Source: Shinella zoogloeoides (lineage in GTDB: Bacteria > Pseudomonadota > Alphaproteobacteria > Rhizobiales > Rhizobiaceae). Taken from it: a DNA stretch of 64,000 nucleotides. The notes beneath the pieces were generated by a model, which was not told the DNA's origin, searched no databases, and saw only the letters and a list, made by a program, of their open reading frames with translations. Below, piece after piece: positions 17,967 through 27,945 of the stretch (positions within the stretch are counted from its first letter, which is position 1; every line of letters begins with the position of its first letter). Position numbers and translations under genes: made by a program. The stretch is taken from positions 324,501 through 388,500 of the forward strand of contig NZ_CP132312.1 in the NCBI RefSeq assembly GCF_030733845.1, written 5' to 3'.

Positions 17967-17997
17967 GCAGGATTTTTCACGGTCGATACAAATTTCC
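17967..17997 (-). promoter_or_regulatory. Candidate FecI-type promoter of the receptor gene
   Basis: On the minus strand GGAAAT (17992-17997) is followed after 19 bases by TCCTGC (17967-17972). The hexamers resemble the GGAAAT/TCCTTT boxes of the E. coli fecA promoter, though the spacing is 2 bases longer. It lies about 75 bp upstream of the receptor start, in the 132-bp gap after the fecR-like gene. Confidence 0.3.
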
Positions 17998-18026
17998 TGA
18001 TTTTTTCCGAAAACTTTTCCGAAGAC

Positions 18027-19034
18027 TCAATAGCGCGAGACGACGCGGGCATAGGCAGAGACGGAACGCACCTTGCCGCCATGCGGCGTTACCAGCGCTC
18101 TCAGGGCCCGGTCAGGATCGCGCAGGTCGTAGAGGCCGGTGACGCGCTGGCGGCCGAGCGTGCGGTCCGGCACGCTGATCCACGCCGGATGATAGCGCTG
18201 CAGGCGGGCGATCACGCTGTCGATCGTCACGTCGTTGACGAAGAGCAAGCCGCTGCGCCAGGCGCCGATCTCTTCAAGCGGCACGGTGGCGTGCGTGATG
18301 GCACCCGTCTTCCCGTCCACGGTCGCCATGTCGCCGGGCGCCATCTCGGCGACCGGGCGGCCCGCGCCGTCGCCGGAAATGCCGACCACGCCACGCGCGA
18401 GCTGCACGGTGGCCGTCGCGTCGTCGAGCGCCACGTCGAAGGCCGTGCCGAGCACGACCACCTTCGCCTTGCCGGCATCGACGGTGAAGGGCCGCGCGGC
18501 ATCATGCGCGACGTCGAAGAACGCTTCGCCCGCCAGCAGGCGCACATGGCGTCCTTCCGGCGTCAGTTCGACATCGATCGCGCTACCGGCGGAAAGGTTG
18601 ACCGCGCTGCCGTCGGCCAGCGTCACGATCCGGCTTTCGCCGGTTCCGGTGCTGAAATCGGCCTGCAGCCAGATCATGAAGGCCGGGGCGGCGAGGAAAA
18701 GCATGAGGCTTGCCGCAAGGGCGAGCGCCGTAGCGGCGACCCAGCGCCGGCGGCGCGGCAAGGGCACGATCCCGGCGCTCTCGCCCCGCCACAGATGCGC
18801 ATGGCGCGGTTCGGCCTCGCCGAGCAGCGCCCAGGTTTTGAGCGCACTCTGCCAGGCGGCCCGGTTACGCTCCGAGCGGTCCAGCCACGCCTCCAGGTCC
18901 TTGGCCGTCTGCCGACACCGCGGCTCGTCCTTGAGCCGCAGCAGCCAGTCCATGGCCTCCTCCAGTGCGTGGCGCTTGTCGTTGTCGTCCTCAGCCAAGA
19001 TGCTATCCGTGTCCCGGCTTCCCGTGCCGCGCAC
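18027..19034 (-). CDS. FecR-like anti-sigma factor / signal transducer
   Basis: A 335-aa inner-membrane protein with a cytoplasmic N-terminal DUF4880 segment (EEAMDWLLRLKDEP...LEAWLDRSERNRAAW, about residues 25-62), a single membrane helix (about 97-120) and a periplasmic FecR domain (about 135-230: LADGSAVNLSAGSAIDVEL, FDVAHDAARPFTVDAG). It transmits the receptor state to the FecI-like sigma factor. The only suitable upstream start is GTG at 19034; TTG further in is possible. Gene order sigma-FecR-receptor is the classical surface-signalling arrangement. Confidence 0.88.
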   Translation of the reverse strand: MRGTGSRDTDSILAEDDNDKRHALEEAMDWLLRLKDEPRCRQTAKDLEAWLDRSERNRAAWQSALKTWALLGEAEPRHAHLWRGESAGIVPLPRRRRWVAATALALAASLMLFLAAPAFMIWLQADFSTGTGESRIVTLADGSAVNLSAGSAIDVELTPEGRHVRLLAGEAFFDVAHDAARPFTVDAGKAKVVVLGTAFDVALDDATATVQLARGVVGISGDGAGRPVAEMAPGDMATVDGKTGAITHATVPLEEIGAWRSGLLFVNDVTIDSVIARLQRYHPAWISVPDRTLGRQRVTGLYDLRDPDRALRALVTPHGGKVRSVSAYARVVSRY

Positions 19035-19107
19035 CGGGTTCTAGCCGAATATCCATTCCGAGCGTAGGGACGATTTGCGGGCAGGAATTTTTCACGGGAC
19101 CGGCCGA

Positions 19108-19620
19108 TTATGATGCGGAACTGTCGAGCCGCAGCGCGATCTGCACCAGCGCGGCCCGCACATGCCGGTATGCGGTGGCAACCGAGATGCCGAGATGGGC
19201 GGCGACCTCCTCCAGCGTGTGGCCGCCGAACCGGTGCATTTCGACCGCGATGCGCACGTCCTGCGGCAGGCTGTCCAGAACCTCCTGCACGATGCGGACC
19301 TCGTCCGAGGCAAGAACGGTTTCCTCCGGCGTATCGACGGGCTGCGGCACGGACCAGAAGGGCGGCTCGGTGTCGCGCTCCCTCATTTCGATCTTCTGCC
19401 GCTTGATGAGGTCGAAGCAGAGATTGCGCACGATCCGGTAGAGATAGGCGAGCGTCTGGCTGGCGGACGTGCCGTGGGTCCGTGCCGGCGAGAAGCGGAT
19501 GAAGGCGTCCTGGACGATATCCTCCGCCGCCTCGCGCGAGCCGACGATGCGCGCGGCATAGCGCACGAGGGCAGGGCGATGGGCGGCGTAGAGCAGCGAG
19601 GTTGCATCTACCTCCTTCAC
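19108..19620 (-). CDS. FecI-like extracytoplasmic-function sigma factor
   Basis: A 170-aa ECF sigma factor with region 2 (about residues 10-75: YAARIVGSREAAEDIVQDAFIRF, LAYLYRIVRNLCFDLIKR) and region 4 (about 108-160: LDSLPQDVRIAVEMHRFGGHTLEEVAAHLGISVATAYRHVRAAL). The RIVGSREAAEDIVQDAF and LYRIVRN motifs fit the iron-starvation (FecI) group. It should direct transcription of the receptor gene and is itself placed behind a promoter with an iron-responsive operator at 19768-19782. Confidence 0.92.
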   Translation of the reverse strand: MKEVDATSLLYAAHRPALVRYAARIVGSREAAEDIVQDAFIRFSPARTHGTSASQTLAYLYRIVRNLCFDLIKRQKIEMRERDTEPPFWSVPQPVDTPEETVLASDEVRIVQEVLDSLPQDVRIAVEMHRFGGHTLEEVAAHLGISVATAYRHVRAALVQIALRLDSSAS

Positions 19621-19754
19621 GGCGCCATGCCTTCCCGGCGCGGGGAACCGTTCCCGCAGCCGTCGCCGATCGTCCTTCCGGCATTGCCGAATGCGGCCGC
19701 CATCCCTCTTCCTTCAATAGGCGCGGCAATCACCCCGCGCAGAATTCCGGACAG

Positions 19755-19783
19755 GAATAGCTTAACATGATTTGCATAGTCAA
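19755..19783 (-). promoter_or_regulatory. Promoter of the fecI-like gene with an iron-responsive (RirA-type) operator
   Basis: On the minus strand TTGACT (19778-19783) and CTATTC (19755-19760) are spaced by 17 bases. Overlapping the -35 is TGA-N9-TCA at 19768-19782 (TGATTTGCATAGTCA on the plus strand), the consensus reported for the iron-responsive operator bound by RirA in rhizobia. Its position would block transcription in iron-replete cells. Confidence 0.55.
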
Positions 19784-19825
19784 GTTTAAGGTGCTGCTGT
19801 TATAAGCCCGCCGACGATCGCGGTG

Positions 19826-20521
19826 TCAGGATTCCTGGTCCACCACCAGCCGATATCCGACGCCGGGTTCCGTGCGCACGATGGTGGGGCTCGTCGGGTC
19901 GCGCTCGATCTTCTGGCGAAGCTGGCCGATGAAGACGCGCAGGTAATGGAGATCCTCGCCGTGCGCCGGTCCCCAGACAGAGGTGAGCAGCGTCTTGTGC
20001 GTGACGACCCGGCCCGCATGACGGGCAAGCAGGGTCAGGAGGTCGTATTCCTTCGGCGTCAGCCGGATCGCCTCGTCGCTGCGGGAGACGATCCGCCGCA
20101 CCGTGTCGATGACGAGGCCGTCGGTGGACAGGGTGGCCGGCGGGGCCGCGGCGCGCTCGCGGTGGCGCAGGGCCGTGCGGATGCGGGCGGTGAGCTCGCC
20201 TATGCCGAAGGGCTTTTCGATATAGTCGTCGGCGCCGAGATCGAGGGCGGCGATCTTCTCGCTTTCCCGTTCGCGCGCGGAAAGGATAATGATCGGAATG
20301 GTCGTCCAGCCGCGCAGGTTCGTGACGACATCCTTGCCGTCCATGTCGGGAAGGCCGAGATCGAGGATGACGAGGTCCGGCGCGGCGGTCGCCACAGCCT
20401 TCAGCGCCTCGCCGCCCGTCGCGGCCTCGACCACGTCATAGCCCGCCGCCTTGAGGGCAGGCTTGAGGAACCGCTGGATCTGCGGCTCGTCGTCCACCAC
20501 GAGGATGCGCTCGTTCGTCAT
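19826..20521 (-). CDS. kdpE: KdpE response regulator
   Basis: A 231-aa OmpR-family regulator: receiver domain (residues 5-115) with D54 as phosphoacceptor in VILDLGLPDMDG, acidic pocket VVDDEP and switch Lys in EKPF; winged-helix DNA-binding domain (about 130-228) with RLTPKEYDLLTLL and GVGYRL. It activates kdpFABC when K+ is limiting. Its ATG overlaps the end of kdpD by 4 bp, so it is coupled to the sensor. Confidence 0.95.
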   Translation of the reverse strand: MTNERILVVDDEPQIQRFLKPALKAAGYDVVEAATGGEALKAVATAAPDLVILDLGLPDMDGKDVVTNLRGWTTIPIIILSARERESEKIAALDLGADDYIEKPFGIGELTARIRTALRHRERAAAPPATLSTDGLVIDTVRRIVSRSDEAIRLTPKEYDLLTLLARHAGRVVTHKTLLTSVWGPAHGEDLHYLRVFIGQLRQKIERDPTSPTIVRTEPGVGYRLVVDQES

Positions 20522-23229
20522 TTCGCCTTGTCAGCCTTCGTCTTGTCGCTCACCGGGAAGCGGATGACGATGCGCGTGCCCTTCTTCTTCACCGCCGGGC
20601 TTTCCGCATGGATCTTGCCGCCCATCGCCTCGACGAAGCCGCGGGCGATGGAAAGGCCGAGGCCCGTACCGGGCGCGCGGCCGTCCGGTTTGCCGCGACG
20701 ATAGAATTTCTCGAAGACGCGGTCGATCTCAGAGGGCGGGATGCCCTTGCCCAGATCGGTCACGGAGATCAGCACATCCTGCCCGTCGCGGCGGGCATAG
20801 ACGTTGACCGGTTCGTCGCCGCCATATTTCACGGCATTGTCGAGCAGGTTGAACAGGACCTGGCCGAGCAGCACGCTGTCGCCCTCGACAAGTGGCAGGT
20901 CCGGCGCGATGCCGGTCTCGATCGGCTTGCCGGGGAAGTATTTTCGCGCCCGCTCGATGGCGGACTGCACGACGTCGGCGACGTCCACCCAATCCGTTTT
21001 CGGCTTCAGCGTGCCGGATTCGATGCGCGTCATGTCGAGCAGGTTGGAGACGAACCGGCTCATGCGGCTGCCCTCCTCCTCGATGGACTGGAGCAGGTCC
21101 GTGCGGCTCTCGGCGCTCATCTTGTCGCCAAGCTGGCGCAGGCTCGTGACGGCGCCCATGATGGTGGCGAGCGGCGTGCGCAGGTCGTGCGAGATCGAGG
21201 ACAGCAGCGCCTCGCGGTATCGCTCGCCCTCGAGTTTCGCTGCTTGCTCGACGCTTTCTTCCGAAAGCCGCGCGCGATCGAGCGCGATGGCCGTCTGGTC
21301 GAGGATGGCGGAGAGGGCGCGTTCGGCGTTGAGATCGAGCTGTTCATCGACCACCTGCTGGATGCCGCAAACGCCGACCAGCCCGTGCGGCCCCATCAGG
21401 GGGCGGAATTCGAAGCGGCTGTTCGGCAGGGTGCCGGTGCCGAATCCGGCGGTCTCCTGCTTGTCGCGCGTCCAGCGCGCGGCGGTGAAATCCGTGACGT
21501 CGAGTTCGGTATCCGGCGGCCAGATGGCGGCGACCTTGAGGTCGCCCTTGTCGGGCAAGAGGAGAACGATGTTGCGCTTGAGGCTTGCCTGGAGATGCGA
21601 GACCGCCACCCAGATCGCGTCGTCCGCCTTGGCGGTGGTCGAGAGCTTGCGCGAGAAATCGTAGAGCGACTGCAGCGCGGTGGCGCGCACGCGGGCGACC
21701 TCCGCCTGCTCCTTGATGCGTGAGGCGAACCCGCCGGCGATGATCGCGACGCACAGGAAGACGATCAGCGCGAAGACTTCGTGCGGCGCGGTGATCGTGA
21801 AGGTGTGCAGCGGATCGATGAACAGAAAATTATAGGCGAGCGCCGACAGGAGCGCGGCGATGAAGGCGGATGCATAGCCGCCCAGCACCGCGGCGCCGAG
21901 AACGGCGAGCAGGAAAAGCAGCGAGATGTTCGGCAGTTCCGCAAAGATATAGACCAGCTTGCCCACGACGGCGGTGGCGGCCGTGAGGCCGGCGGCGATC
22001 AGGGCGGACTGGCGCAGGGACGCGATGTTGAGGAGCGGAAGGCGCACTGGCGGCGGCGCAGGCTTTTCGGTCTTCTCCGGCGTCACGAAATAGACACCCA
22101 GCCCGGCGGCGCGGCGCGAAAGCGCGTCGGGCAGCGACGGCGAGAGCCAACGCGTCCAGCCGCGATGGCGTTTCGCACCGATCACGATCTGCGTCGCGTG
22201 CTCGCGGCGGGCGAGCTTCAGGATCTCCTCGACGAAGTCGTTTCCCACCACCCGGCGCGTCTCGGCGCCGAGCTGTTCGGCGAGCCGGAAGAGCGCTTCC
22301 ATGCGCTGCAGCCGCTCGGTCGTTTCCACCTCGCGGTCGGCCCGGTCGATGGAGACGACGATCCACGGCGCGTTGAGGCCGGAGGCGAGGCGGCTTGCCA
22401 CGCGCACGACCTTTTCCGAAAGCTCGTCCGGTCCGACGCAGACGAGCAGCCGTTCGCCGGCCGCCCAGGGGCCTTCGATGGCGTTCTGCTTGAGGTAGTC
22501 GACCATCTGGTCGTCCACCCGGTCGGCCGTGCGGCGAAGGGCAAGTTCGCGCAGCGCCGTCAGGTTGCCGAGGCGGAAGAAGCGGTCGACGGCGCGGCTT
22601 GCGCTTTCCGGCAGGTAGACCTTGCCCTCCTTCAGCCGCTCGATCAGCTCCGTCGGCGGCAGGTCGACCAGCACGACCTCGTCGGCCTTCTTCAGGACGG
22701 TGTCGGGCACGCGCTCGCGCACCGTCACGCCGGTGATCTGCGCCACGAGGTCGGCGAGGCTTTCGAGATGCTGGATGTTGAGGGCGGTCCACACATCGAT
22801 GCCGGCGGCAATCAGTTCCTCGATATCCTGGTAGCGCTTCGGATGCCGGCTTCCTTCCGGGTTGGAATGGGCAAGCTCATCGACGAGCACGATGCGCGGG
22901 CGGCGGGCGAGCGCGCCGTCGAGGTCGAACTCCTCGAGCTCCTTGCCGCGATGGGCGGCGCGCAGGCGCGGCAACACGTCAAGGCCGTCGATGAGGGCGG
23001 CCGTCTCGCCGCGCCCGTGGGTTTCCACGAGGCCGACGACGATATCCACGCCTTCGGCCTTGAGGCGCCCGGCGCGCGCCAGCATGGCGTAGGTCTTGCC
23101 GACGCCCGGCGCTGCGCCCAGGAAAACGGTCAACTTGCCCCGGCGGTCTTTCTCCGCCAGGGCAAGCAATGCATCGGGATCCGGTCTGCGACTGTCGTCG
23201 CGGTCGTTGTCCGTCATTCTCACTCTCAT
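20518..23229 (-). CDS. kdpD: KdpD osmosensitive K+ channel histidine kinase
   Basis: A 903-aa sensor kinase. Order of domains: KdpD ATP-binding domain with Walker [10 protein letters not shown] (about residues 38-46) and LVDELAHSN; a USP-like domain (about 250-375); four membrane helices (about 400-500, DUF4118); a GAF-like segment; HisKA with the phosphorylated His in [10 protein letters not shown] (about residue 675); and HATPase_c with [16 protein letters not shown] and GTGLGLSI. The start at 23229 overlaps the kdpC stop (ATGA); MTDNDRDD at 23217 is an alternative. Together with kdpE it senses K+ limitation. Confidence 0.95.
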   Translation of the reverse strand: MRVRMTDNDRDDSRRPDPDALLALAEKDRRGKLTVFLGAAPGVGKTYAMLARAGRLKAEGVDIVVGLVETHGRGETAALIDGLDVLPRLRAAHRGKELEEFDLDGALARRPRIVLVDELAHSNPEGSRHPKRYQDIEELIAAGIDVWTALNIQHLESLADLVAQITGVTVRERVPDTVLKKADEVVLVDLPPTELIERLKEGKVYLPESASRAVDRFFRLGNLTALRELALRRTADRVDDQMVDYLKQNAIEGPWAAGERLLVCVGPDELSEKVVRVASRLASGLNAPWIVVSIDRADREVETTERLQRMEALFRLAEQLGAETRRVVGNDFVEEILKLARREHATQIVIGAKRHRGWTRWLSPSLPDALSRRAAGLGVYFVTPEKTEKPAPPPVRLPLLNIASLRQSALIAAGLTAATAVVGKLVYIFAELPNISLLFLLAVLGAAVLGGYASAFIAALLSALAYNFLFIDPLHTFTITAPHEVFALIVFLCVAIIAGGFASRIKEQAEVARVRATALQSLYDFSRKLSTTAKADDAIWVAVSHLQASLKRNIVLLLPDKGDLKVAAIWPPDTELDVTDFTAARWTRDKQETAGFGTGTLPNSRFEFRPLMGPHGLVGVCGIQQVVDEQLDLNAERALSAILDQTAIALDRARLSEESVEQAAKLEGERYREALLSSISHDLRTPLATIMGAVTSLRQLGDKMSAESRTDLLQSIEEEGSRMSRFVSNLLDMTRIESGTLKPKTDWVDVADVVQSAIERARKYFPGKPIETGIAPDLPLVEGDSVLLGQVLFNLLDNAVKYGGDEPVNVYARRDGQDVLISVTDLGKGIPPSEIDRVFEKFYRRGKPDGRAPGTGLGLSIARGFVEAMGGKIHAESPAVKKKGTRIVIRFPVSDKTKADKAK

Positions 23230-23795
23230 GTTCCGTGCGCGTCGAGCGCCAGGTTGAGCTGTAGCACGTTCACCCGGGGTTCGCCGATGCTCCCGAAAAG
23301 CCGACCTTCTATACGGTTTTCGACGAGGTTCGCCACGTCCGTTTCCGAAAGTCCCCGGGCCTTTGCCACCCGCGCGACCTGCGCTCGGGCGAAGGCGGGG
23401 GAAATGTGCGGGTCGAGCCCGGAGCCGGAAGTCGTCACCGCGTCCGCCGGGACGGGGGTCGCGATGCCTGCCGTCTCCAGTCGGGCGATATCGGCCTCGA
23501 CGCGCTCCTTGAGCTTGGCCGACGTCGTGCCGAGGTTCGAGCCGGAGGAGGCGGCCGCGTTATAGGCGTCGGGGCCCGTCGCGGAGGGACGCGGCCAGAA
23601 ATACCGGTCCGTGGCGAAGGCCTGGCCGATCAGGGCGGAGCCGACGACGGCTCCGTTCCTTTCGATGAGCGAGCCGTTGGCGGCCGAGGGCATGACGACC
23701 TGCGCGACACCCGTCACAGCAAGCGGATAAGCAAGGCCGAGAAGGGCGGTCAGGGCGAGGACGAGGGTGATGGCCGGGCGAAGATGGTTCAGCAT
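23226..23795 (-). CDS. kdpC: K+-transporting P-type ATPase, subunit C
   Basis: A 189-aa single-pass membrane protein: helix at about residues 8-30, then a periplasmic domain containing the conserved [24 protein letters not shown] region and the DPHISPAFA motif. KdpC assists the KdpA-KdpB complex by raising ATP affinity. It follows kdpB with a 2-bp gap and overlaps kdpD by 4 bp, so the sensor is in the same transcription unit as the pump. Confidence 0.95.
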   Translation of the reverse strand: MLNHLRPAITLVLALTALLGLAYPLAVTGVAQVVMPSAANGSLIERNGAVVGSALIGQAFATDRYFWPRPSATGPDAYNAAASSGSNLGTTSAKLKERVEADIARLETAGIATPVPADAVTTSGSGLDPHISPAFARAQVARVAKARGLSETDVANLVENRIEGRLFGSIGEPRVNVLQLNLALDAHGT

Positions 23796-23797
23796 GA

Positions 23798-25834
23798 TTA
23801 CACCAGATGTAGGGCGCTGACGGCAAGGTCGATAGCCTTGATGCCGGCAAAGGGCAGGACGAGGCCGCCGAGGCCGTAGACGAGGAGGTTGCGGCGCAGC
23901 AGGGCGGCCGCGCCCGCCGGGCGATAGGCGACGCCGCGCAGCGCCAGCGGAATGAGGGCCACGATGATCAGCGCGTTGAAGATGACGGCCGAGAGGATGG
24001 CCGATTGCGGCGAGGCGAGGTTCATGATGTTGAGCGCGTCGAGCGCCGGATAGGTCGCGACGAACAGCGCCGGAATGATCGCGAAGTATTTCGCGACGTC
24101 GTTGGCGATGGAGAAGGTCGTGAGCGAGCCTCGGGTCATGAGGAGCTGCTTGCCGATCTCGACGATCTCGATGAGTTTGGTGGGGCTGGAATCGAGGTCC
24201 ACCATGTTGGCTGCCTCCCGGGCCGCCTGCGTGCCGGTCTGCATGGCGACGCCCACATCCGCCTGGGCGAGCGCCGGGGCGTCGTTGGTGCCGTCGCCGC
24301 ACATGGCGATGAGGCGGCCGCCCTGCTGCTCGCGGCGGATATAGGCGAGCTTGTCCTCCGGCGTGGCCTCGGCGAGGAAGTCGTCGACGCCGGCCTCCGA
24401 GGCGATGGCGGCAGCGGTGACCGGGTTGTCGCCGGTCACCATGACCGTGCGGATACCCATGGCGCGCAGCGCCGCGAAACGTTCCTTGATGCCGGGCTTG
24501 ACCACGTCCTTGAGGTGGATGACGCCAAGGAGGCGGGAACCGTCGGCAACGGCAAGCGGCGTGCCGCCGCTACGGGCGATCGTCTCGACGGCGCGACGGA
24601 AGTCGTCGGGCGCTTCGTTTTCCGCAAGGCCGGCGAAGCGGAGCACAGCGTCGACCGCACCCTTGCGCAGTCGGCGCGAGCCGGTATCCACGCCGGACAG
24701 GCGGGTTTCGGCGGTGAAGCCGATGACGGCGTCGAAGCGCGCTTCCGGCATGGCTATGCCGAATTCGCCGGTGGCGAGCGCCACCACCGAGCGTCCCTCG
24801 GGCGTTTCGTCGGAAAGACTGGCGATCAGCGCCGCTTGCGCAAGCTCGGAGGACGAGACGCCCGGCGCCGGCAGGAAGTCGCTCGCCATGCGGTTGCCGA
24901 AGGTGACGGTGCCGGTCTTGTCGAGCAGCAGCGTATCCACGTCGCCGGCAGCCTCCACCGCGCGGCCGGAGGTGGCGATGACGTTGAAGCGTACGAGGCG
25001 GTCCATGCCGGCAATGCCGATGGCCGAGAGCAGGCCGCCGATCGTCGTCGGGATCAGCGTGACGAGGAGGGCGGCGAGCACCGTGACGGTCAGCACCGTG
25101 CCGGAATAGCCGGCAAGCCCCCATATGGCGACGCAGACGAAGAGGAAGATGAGCGTGAGGCCGGAGAGCAGGATCGACAGGGCGATCTCGTTCGGCGTCT
25201 TCTGCCGCTGCGCACCCTCGATGAGCGCGATCATGCGGTCGACGAAGGAGGACCCGGGCGCGACGGTGATCCTCACCCGGATCTCGTCCGAAAGGACCTG
25301 CGTGCCGCCGGTGACGGCCGAGCGGTCGCCGCCGGATTCGCGGATGACGGGCGCGGATTCGCCGGTGATGGCGCTCTCGTTGACCGAGGCGACGCCTTCG
25401 ATCACCTCGCCGTCACCCGGGATCAGCTCGCCGGCCGCAACGAGCACGACATCGCCGACCGCAAGGCCGGTGGCCGGGACCGTTTCGGTCGTGCCGGCGG
25501 CCGTGAGCCGCCGGGCGACGAGTTCGGATTTCGTGCGCTTGAGGCTATCGGCCTGCGCCCGGCCGCGCCCTTCGGCGACGGCTTCCGCGAAGGTAGCGAA
25601 GAGCACGGTGAACCAGAGCCAGGCGGCGATCTGGCCGGAGAAGCCTGCCTGCGTGCTGCCGGTGAAGAGATCGCGTAGGAAGAGCACGGTGACGACGGCC
25701 GCGACGGCTTCGGTGACGAAGATCACGGGATTGCGGACGAGCTGGCGCGGGTCGAGCTTGACGAAGGCGTCGCGCGCGGCCGGCAGCAGGATTGCGGGAT
25801 CGAGAAGGCTTTGAGCGTGATGGTCCTTGGACAT
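23798..25834 (-). CDS. kdpB: K+-transporting P-type ATPase, catalytic subunit B
   Basis: A 678-aa P1A-type ATPase. It contains the actuator-domain motif ITGES, the phosphorylation site DKTGT (Asp accepting phosphate), [10 protein letters not shown] and the hinge [19 protein letters not shown]; seven membrane helices are expected. The start is fixed by a good aaggaaagag ribosome binding site and by [19 protein letters not shown], typical of KdpB N-termini; the longer open frame overlaps kdpA. It energises K+ uptake through KdpA. Confidence 0.96.
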   Translation of the reverse strand: MSKDHHAQSLLDPAILLPAARDAFVKLDPRQLVRNPVIFVTEAVAAVVTVLFLRDLFTGSTQAGFSGQIAAWLWFTVLFATFAEAVAEGRGRAQADSLKRTKSELVARRLTAAGTTETVPATGLAVGDVVLVAAGELIPGDGEVIEGVASVNESAITGESAPVIRESGGDRSAVTGGTQVLSDEIRVRITVAPGSSFVDRMIALIEGAQRQKTPNEIALSILLSGLTLIFLFVCVAIWGLAGYSGTVLTVTVLAALLVTLIPTTIGGLLSAIGIAGMDRLVRFNVIATSGRAVEAAGDVDTLLLDKTGTVTFGNRMASDFLPAPGVSSSELAQAALIASLSDETPEGRSVVALATGEFGIAMPEARFDAVIGFTAETRLSGVDTGSRRLRKGAVDAVLRFAGLAENEAPDDFRRAVETIARSGGTPLAVADGSRLLGVIHLKDVVKPGIKERFAALRAMGIRTVMVTGDNPVTAAAIASEAGVDDFLAEATPEDKLAYIRREQQGGRLIAMCGDGTNDAPALAQADVGVAMQTGTQAAREAANMVDLDSSPTKLIEIVEIGKQLLMTRGSLTTFSIANDVAKYFAIIPALFVATYPALDALNIMNLASPQSAILSAVIFNALIIVALIPLALRGVAYRPAGAAALLRRNLLVYGLGGLVLPFAGIKAIDLAVSALHLV

Positions 25835-25844
25835 GGCTCTTTCC

Positions 25845-27554
25845 TTAGAAAGTCTGGCCGGCGAGCATCGCGAGATGTTCGACGATGGGGCCGAGGGCGA
25901 GCGCGGGGAAGAATTGCAGGCCGCCGAGGATGAGGATGATGCCGATAAGTAGGCCGACGAAGAGCGGCCCGTCCGTCGGGAAGGTGCCGGCGGACGGCGG
26001 GACCTTGACCTTGGCGGCGAGCGAGCCGGCGATCGCCATGACCGGCACGACATAGGCGAAGCGGCCGAGCAGCATCGCGATGCCGAGCGTCGTATTGTAC
26101 CAGACGGTGTTGCCCGTCAGGCCGCCGAAGGCCGAGCCGTTGTTGCCGGCCGCCGAAGTATAGGCATAGAGGATTTCCGAAAGCCCGTGCGGGCCGGGCG
26201 TGCCGATGCTTGCGACGGCGAAGGGCAGCATGGCGGAGACCGCGGTGAAGCCGAGGATGGCGAGCGGCAGGACGAGCACGGCGAGCATGGCATACTTCAT
26301 CTCGCGGCCTTCGATCTTCTTGCCGAGGAATTCCGGCGTGCGCCCGACCATGAGGCCGGATACGAAGACGGAGAGCAGCGCGAATACGAGCATGCCGTAG
26401 AGGCCGGAGCCGACGCCGCCCGGCAAGACTTCGCCGAGCTGCATCAGGAACATCGGCACGAGGCCGCCGAGCCCGGTGAACGAGCCGTGCATGCCGTTGA
26501 CGCCACCGTCCGAAAGGCCGGTAGTGACGGCGGCGTAGAGCGCAGTCATCGCCTGTCCGAAACGGACCTCCTTGCCTTCCATGTTGCCGGCGGCGGCATC
26601 GACGCCGAGCGCCGTCAGGATCGGGTTGCCCTGGGCCTCGGCCCAGTAGACGACGGCGACGCCCGAGATCAGCAGGATCGCCATGGCGCTGATGATCGCC
26701 CAGCCCTGGCGGCGATTGCCGACGAGTTCACCGAACGCGTAGACCAGCGCCGCCGAGATCGACAGCATGGCGAAGATGTTGAGATAATTGGAGAACGTCG
26801 TCGGGTTCTCGAAGGGATGGGCGGCATTGACGTTGAAGAAGCCGCCGCCGTTCGTGCCGAGCTGCTTGATCGCTTCCTGCGAGGCGACCGGGCCGAGCGA
26901 GAGCGTCTGGCTTGCGCCTTCGAGCGTGGTCGCGGTGACGGCGGCGTCCAGTGTCTGCGGCAGGCCCATGGCGACGAAGACGAGGGCGACGACGAAGGCC
27001 ATCGGCAGCAGCACGTAGAGCGTCGCCCGCGTCATGTCGACCCAGAAGTTGCCGAGCGTCGAGACCTTGGAGCGCACGAGCGCCCGCGTCAAAGCCACGG
27101 CGAGCGCCGTGCCGGTCGCGGCCGAAAGGAAGTTCTGCACCGTCAGGCCGGCCATCTGGCTGAAATGGCTGAGCGTCGTTTCGCCGCCGTAGTTCTGCCA
27201 GTTGGTGTTGGTGACGAAGGAGACGGCCGTGTTGAAGGCAAGGTCCGGCGCCATGCCGGCAAATCCCTGCGGATTGAGCGGCAGAATGGCCTGGAGCCGG
27301 AGGATCGCGTAGAGCGCGGCAAAACCGGCAAGCGAGAAGACGAGCATCGCGACCGTATAGGCAAGCCAGCCCTGTTCCTTGGTCGGCGACACCCCGGAAA
27401 TGCGGTAGAGATCTGCCTCAAGACGCCCGAGAACCGGCGACAGCGCGGTGCGCTCGCCGGCAAAGACGCGGGCCATATAGAGGCCGAGCGGCTTGATGGT
27501 GACGAGAACCGCGAGGAAGAAGAAGGCGATCTGTAGCCACCCGATCATGGTCAT
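25845..27554 (-). CDS. kdpA: K+-transporting P-type ATPase, K+-channel subunit A
   Basis: A 569-aa SKT-superfamily channel subunit with about ten membrane helices. The four selectivity-filter loops are visible: [39 protein letters not shown], and [13 protein letters not shown]. The start at 27554 has an aggag Shine-Dalgarno 7 bases upstream; a second ATG lies two codons in. It forms the K+-binding entry of the Kdp pump. Confidence 0.96.
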   Translation of the reverse strand: MTMIGWLQIAFFFLAVLVTIKPLGLYMARVFAGERTALSPVLGRLEADLYRISGVSPTKEQGWLAYTVAMLVFSLAGFAALYAILRLQAILPLNPQGFAGMAPDLAFNTAVSFVTNTNWQNYGGETTLSHFSQMAGLTVQNFLSAATGTALAVALTRALVRSKVSTLGNFWVDMTRATLYVLLPMAFVVALVFVAMGLPQTLDAAVTATTLEGASQTLSLGPVASQEAIKQLGTNGGGFFNVNAAHPFENPTTFSNYLNIFAMLSISAALVYAFGELVGNRRQGWAIISAMAILLISGVAVVYWAEAQGNPILTALGVDAAAGNMEGKEVRFGQAMTALYAAVTTGLSDGGVNGMHGSFTGLGGLVPMFLMQLGEVLPGGVGSGLYGMLVFALLSVFVSGLMVGRTPEFLGKKIEGREMKYAMLAVLVLPLAILGFTAVSAMLPFAVASIGTPGPHGLSEILYAYTSAAGNNGSAFGGLTGNTVWYNTTLGIAMLLGRFAYVVPVMAIAGSLAAKVKVPPSAGTFPTDGPLFVGLLIGIILILGGLQFFPALALGPIVEHLAMLAGQTF

Positions 27555-27572
27555 GGAGTTTCTCCTGGAGGT

Positions 27573-27659
27573 TCAGAAGCGTTCGGGTCGCAGCAGCGTG
27601 ACCACGAGATAGGCGCCAAGGGCGAGCGCGACGAAAAGGCCGAAAAGGGGTTCGAGCAT
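27573..27659 (-). CDS. kdpF: KdpF, small stabilising subunit of the Kdp ATPase
   Basis: A 28-aa single-helix membrane peptide starting MLEPLFGLFVALALGAYL and ending in LLRPERF, the family's characteristic C-terminus. It lies 18 bp upstream of kdpA. KdpF stabilises the KdpABC complex. It is too short for ordinary gene callers. Confidence 0.9.
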   Translation of the reverse strand: MLEPLFGLFVALALGAYLVVTLLRPERF

Positions 27660-27669
27660 GGTCGCCTCC

Positions 27670-27753
27670 TCAGAGCCGGTCGAGTGCGCGGGCATAAGCG
27701 GCAAAGACGATGAACGTGCCGCAGCCGAGCGCAAGAAAGATGAAATCGGACAT
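27670..27753 (-). CDS. 27-aa membrane peptide encoded upstream of kdpF
   Basis: An ORF of 27 codons begins MSDFIFLALGCGTFIVFAAY and ends ARALDRL. It has a strong Shine-Dalgarno (caggag, 7 bases from the ATG), predicts one membrane helix, and ends 10 bp before the kdpF start, so it is the first gene of the kdp operon. From memory, similar short ORFs ending in a DRL-type tail occur upstream of kdpF in other bacteria; the function is unknown. It may be a second small subunit of the pump. Confidence 0.65.
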   Translation of the reverse strand: MSDFIFLALGCGTFIVFAAYARALDRL

Positions 27754-27879
27754 GTCCGTTCTCCTGTTGTGCATGGGTGAGACTAGGCCCGCCGCAGGTC
27801 AGGTTTCGATTGGGAAGGCGCGCGGCCGATGTAAGGAAAAGATAAAGACGCCATGCCCGGGCCGGCTTTCCTTGCCGTG

Positions 27880-27906
27880 AAAACATGAGTATGGACGGTA
27901 TGTTTT
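27880..27906. promoter_or_regulatory. Inverted repeat AAAACAT-N13-ATGTTTT between kdp and the DUF2218 operon
   Basis: Perfect 7-bp arms separated by 13 bases stand in the divergent region, 40 bp upstream of the DUF2218 start codon and about 130 bp upstream of the first kdp peptide. AT-rich and isolated in GC-rich DNA, it is a plausible operator for either operon; the binder is unknown. It does not match the TGA-N9-TCA iron operator or a KdpE box I can recognise. Confidence 0.35.
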
Positions 27907-27945
27907 GACGGGTGGCCGATGCCGTCCGGTGGGAAGGGGAACGTC

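Noticed and set aside
15327..19067. A very long plus-strand open frame (1246 codons) opposite the receptor-fecR-fecI genes
   Set aside because: Its translation has no recognisable domain and is Arg/Ala/Gly/Asp-rich as expected from the complementary strand of high-GC genes; the minus strand encodes clear families.
21781..23565. A 594-codon plus-strand open frame opposite kdpD and kdpC
   Set aside because: No homology-like features; antisense shadow of the kinase gene.
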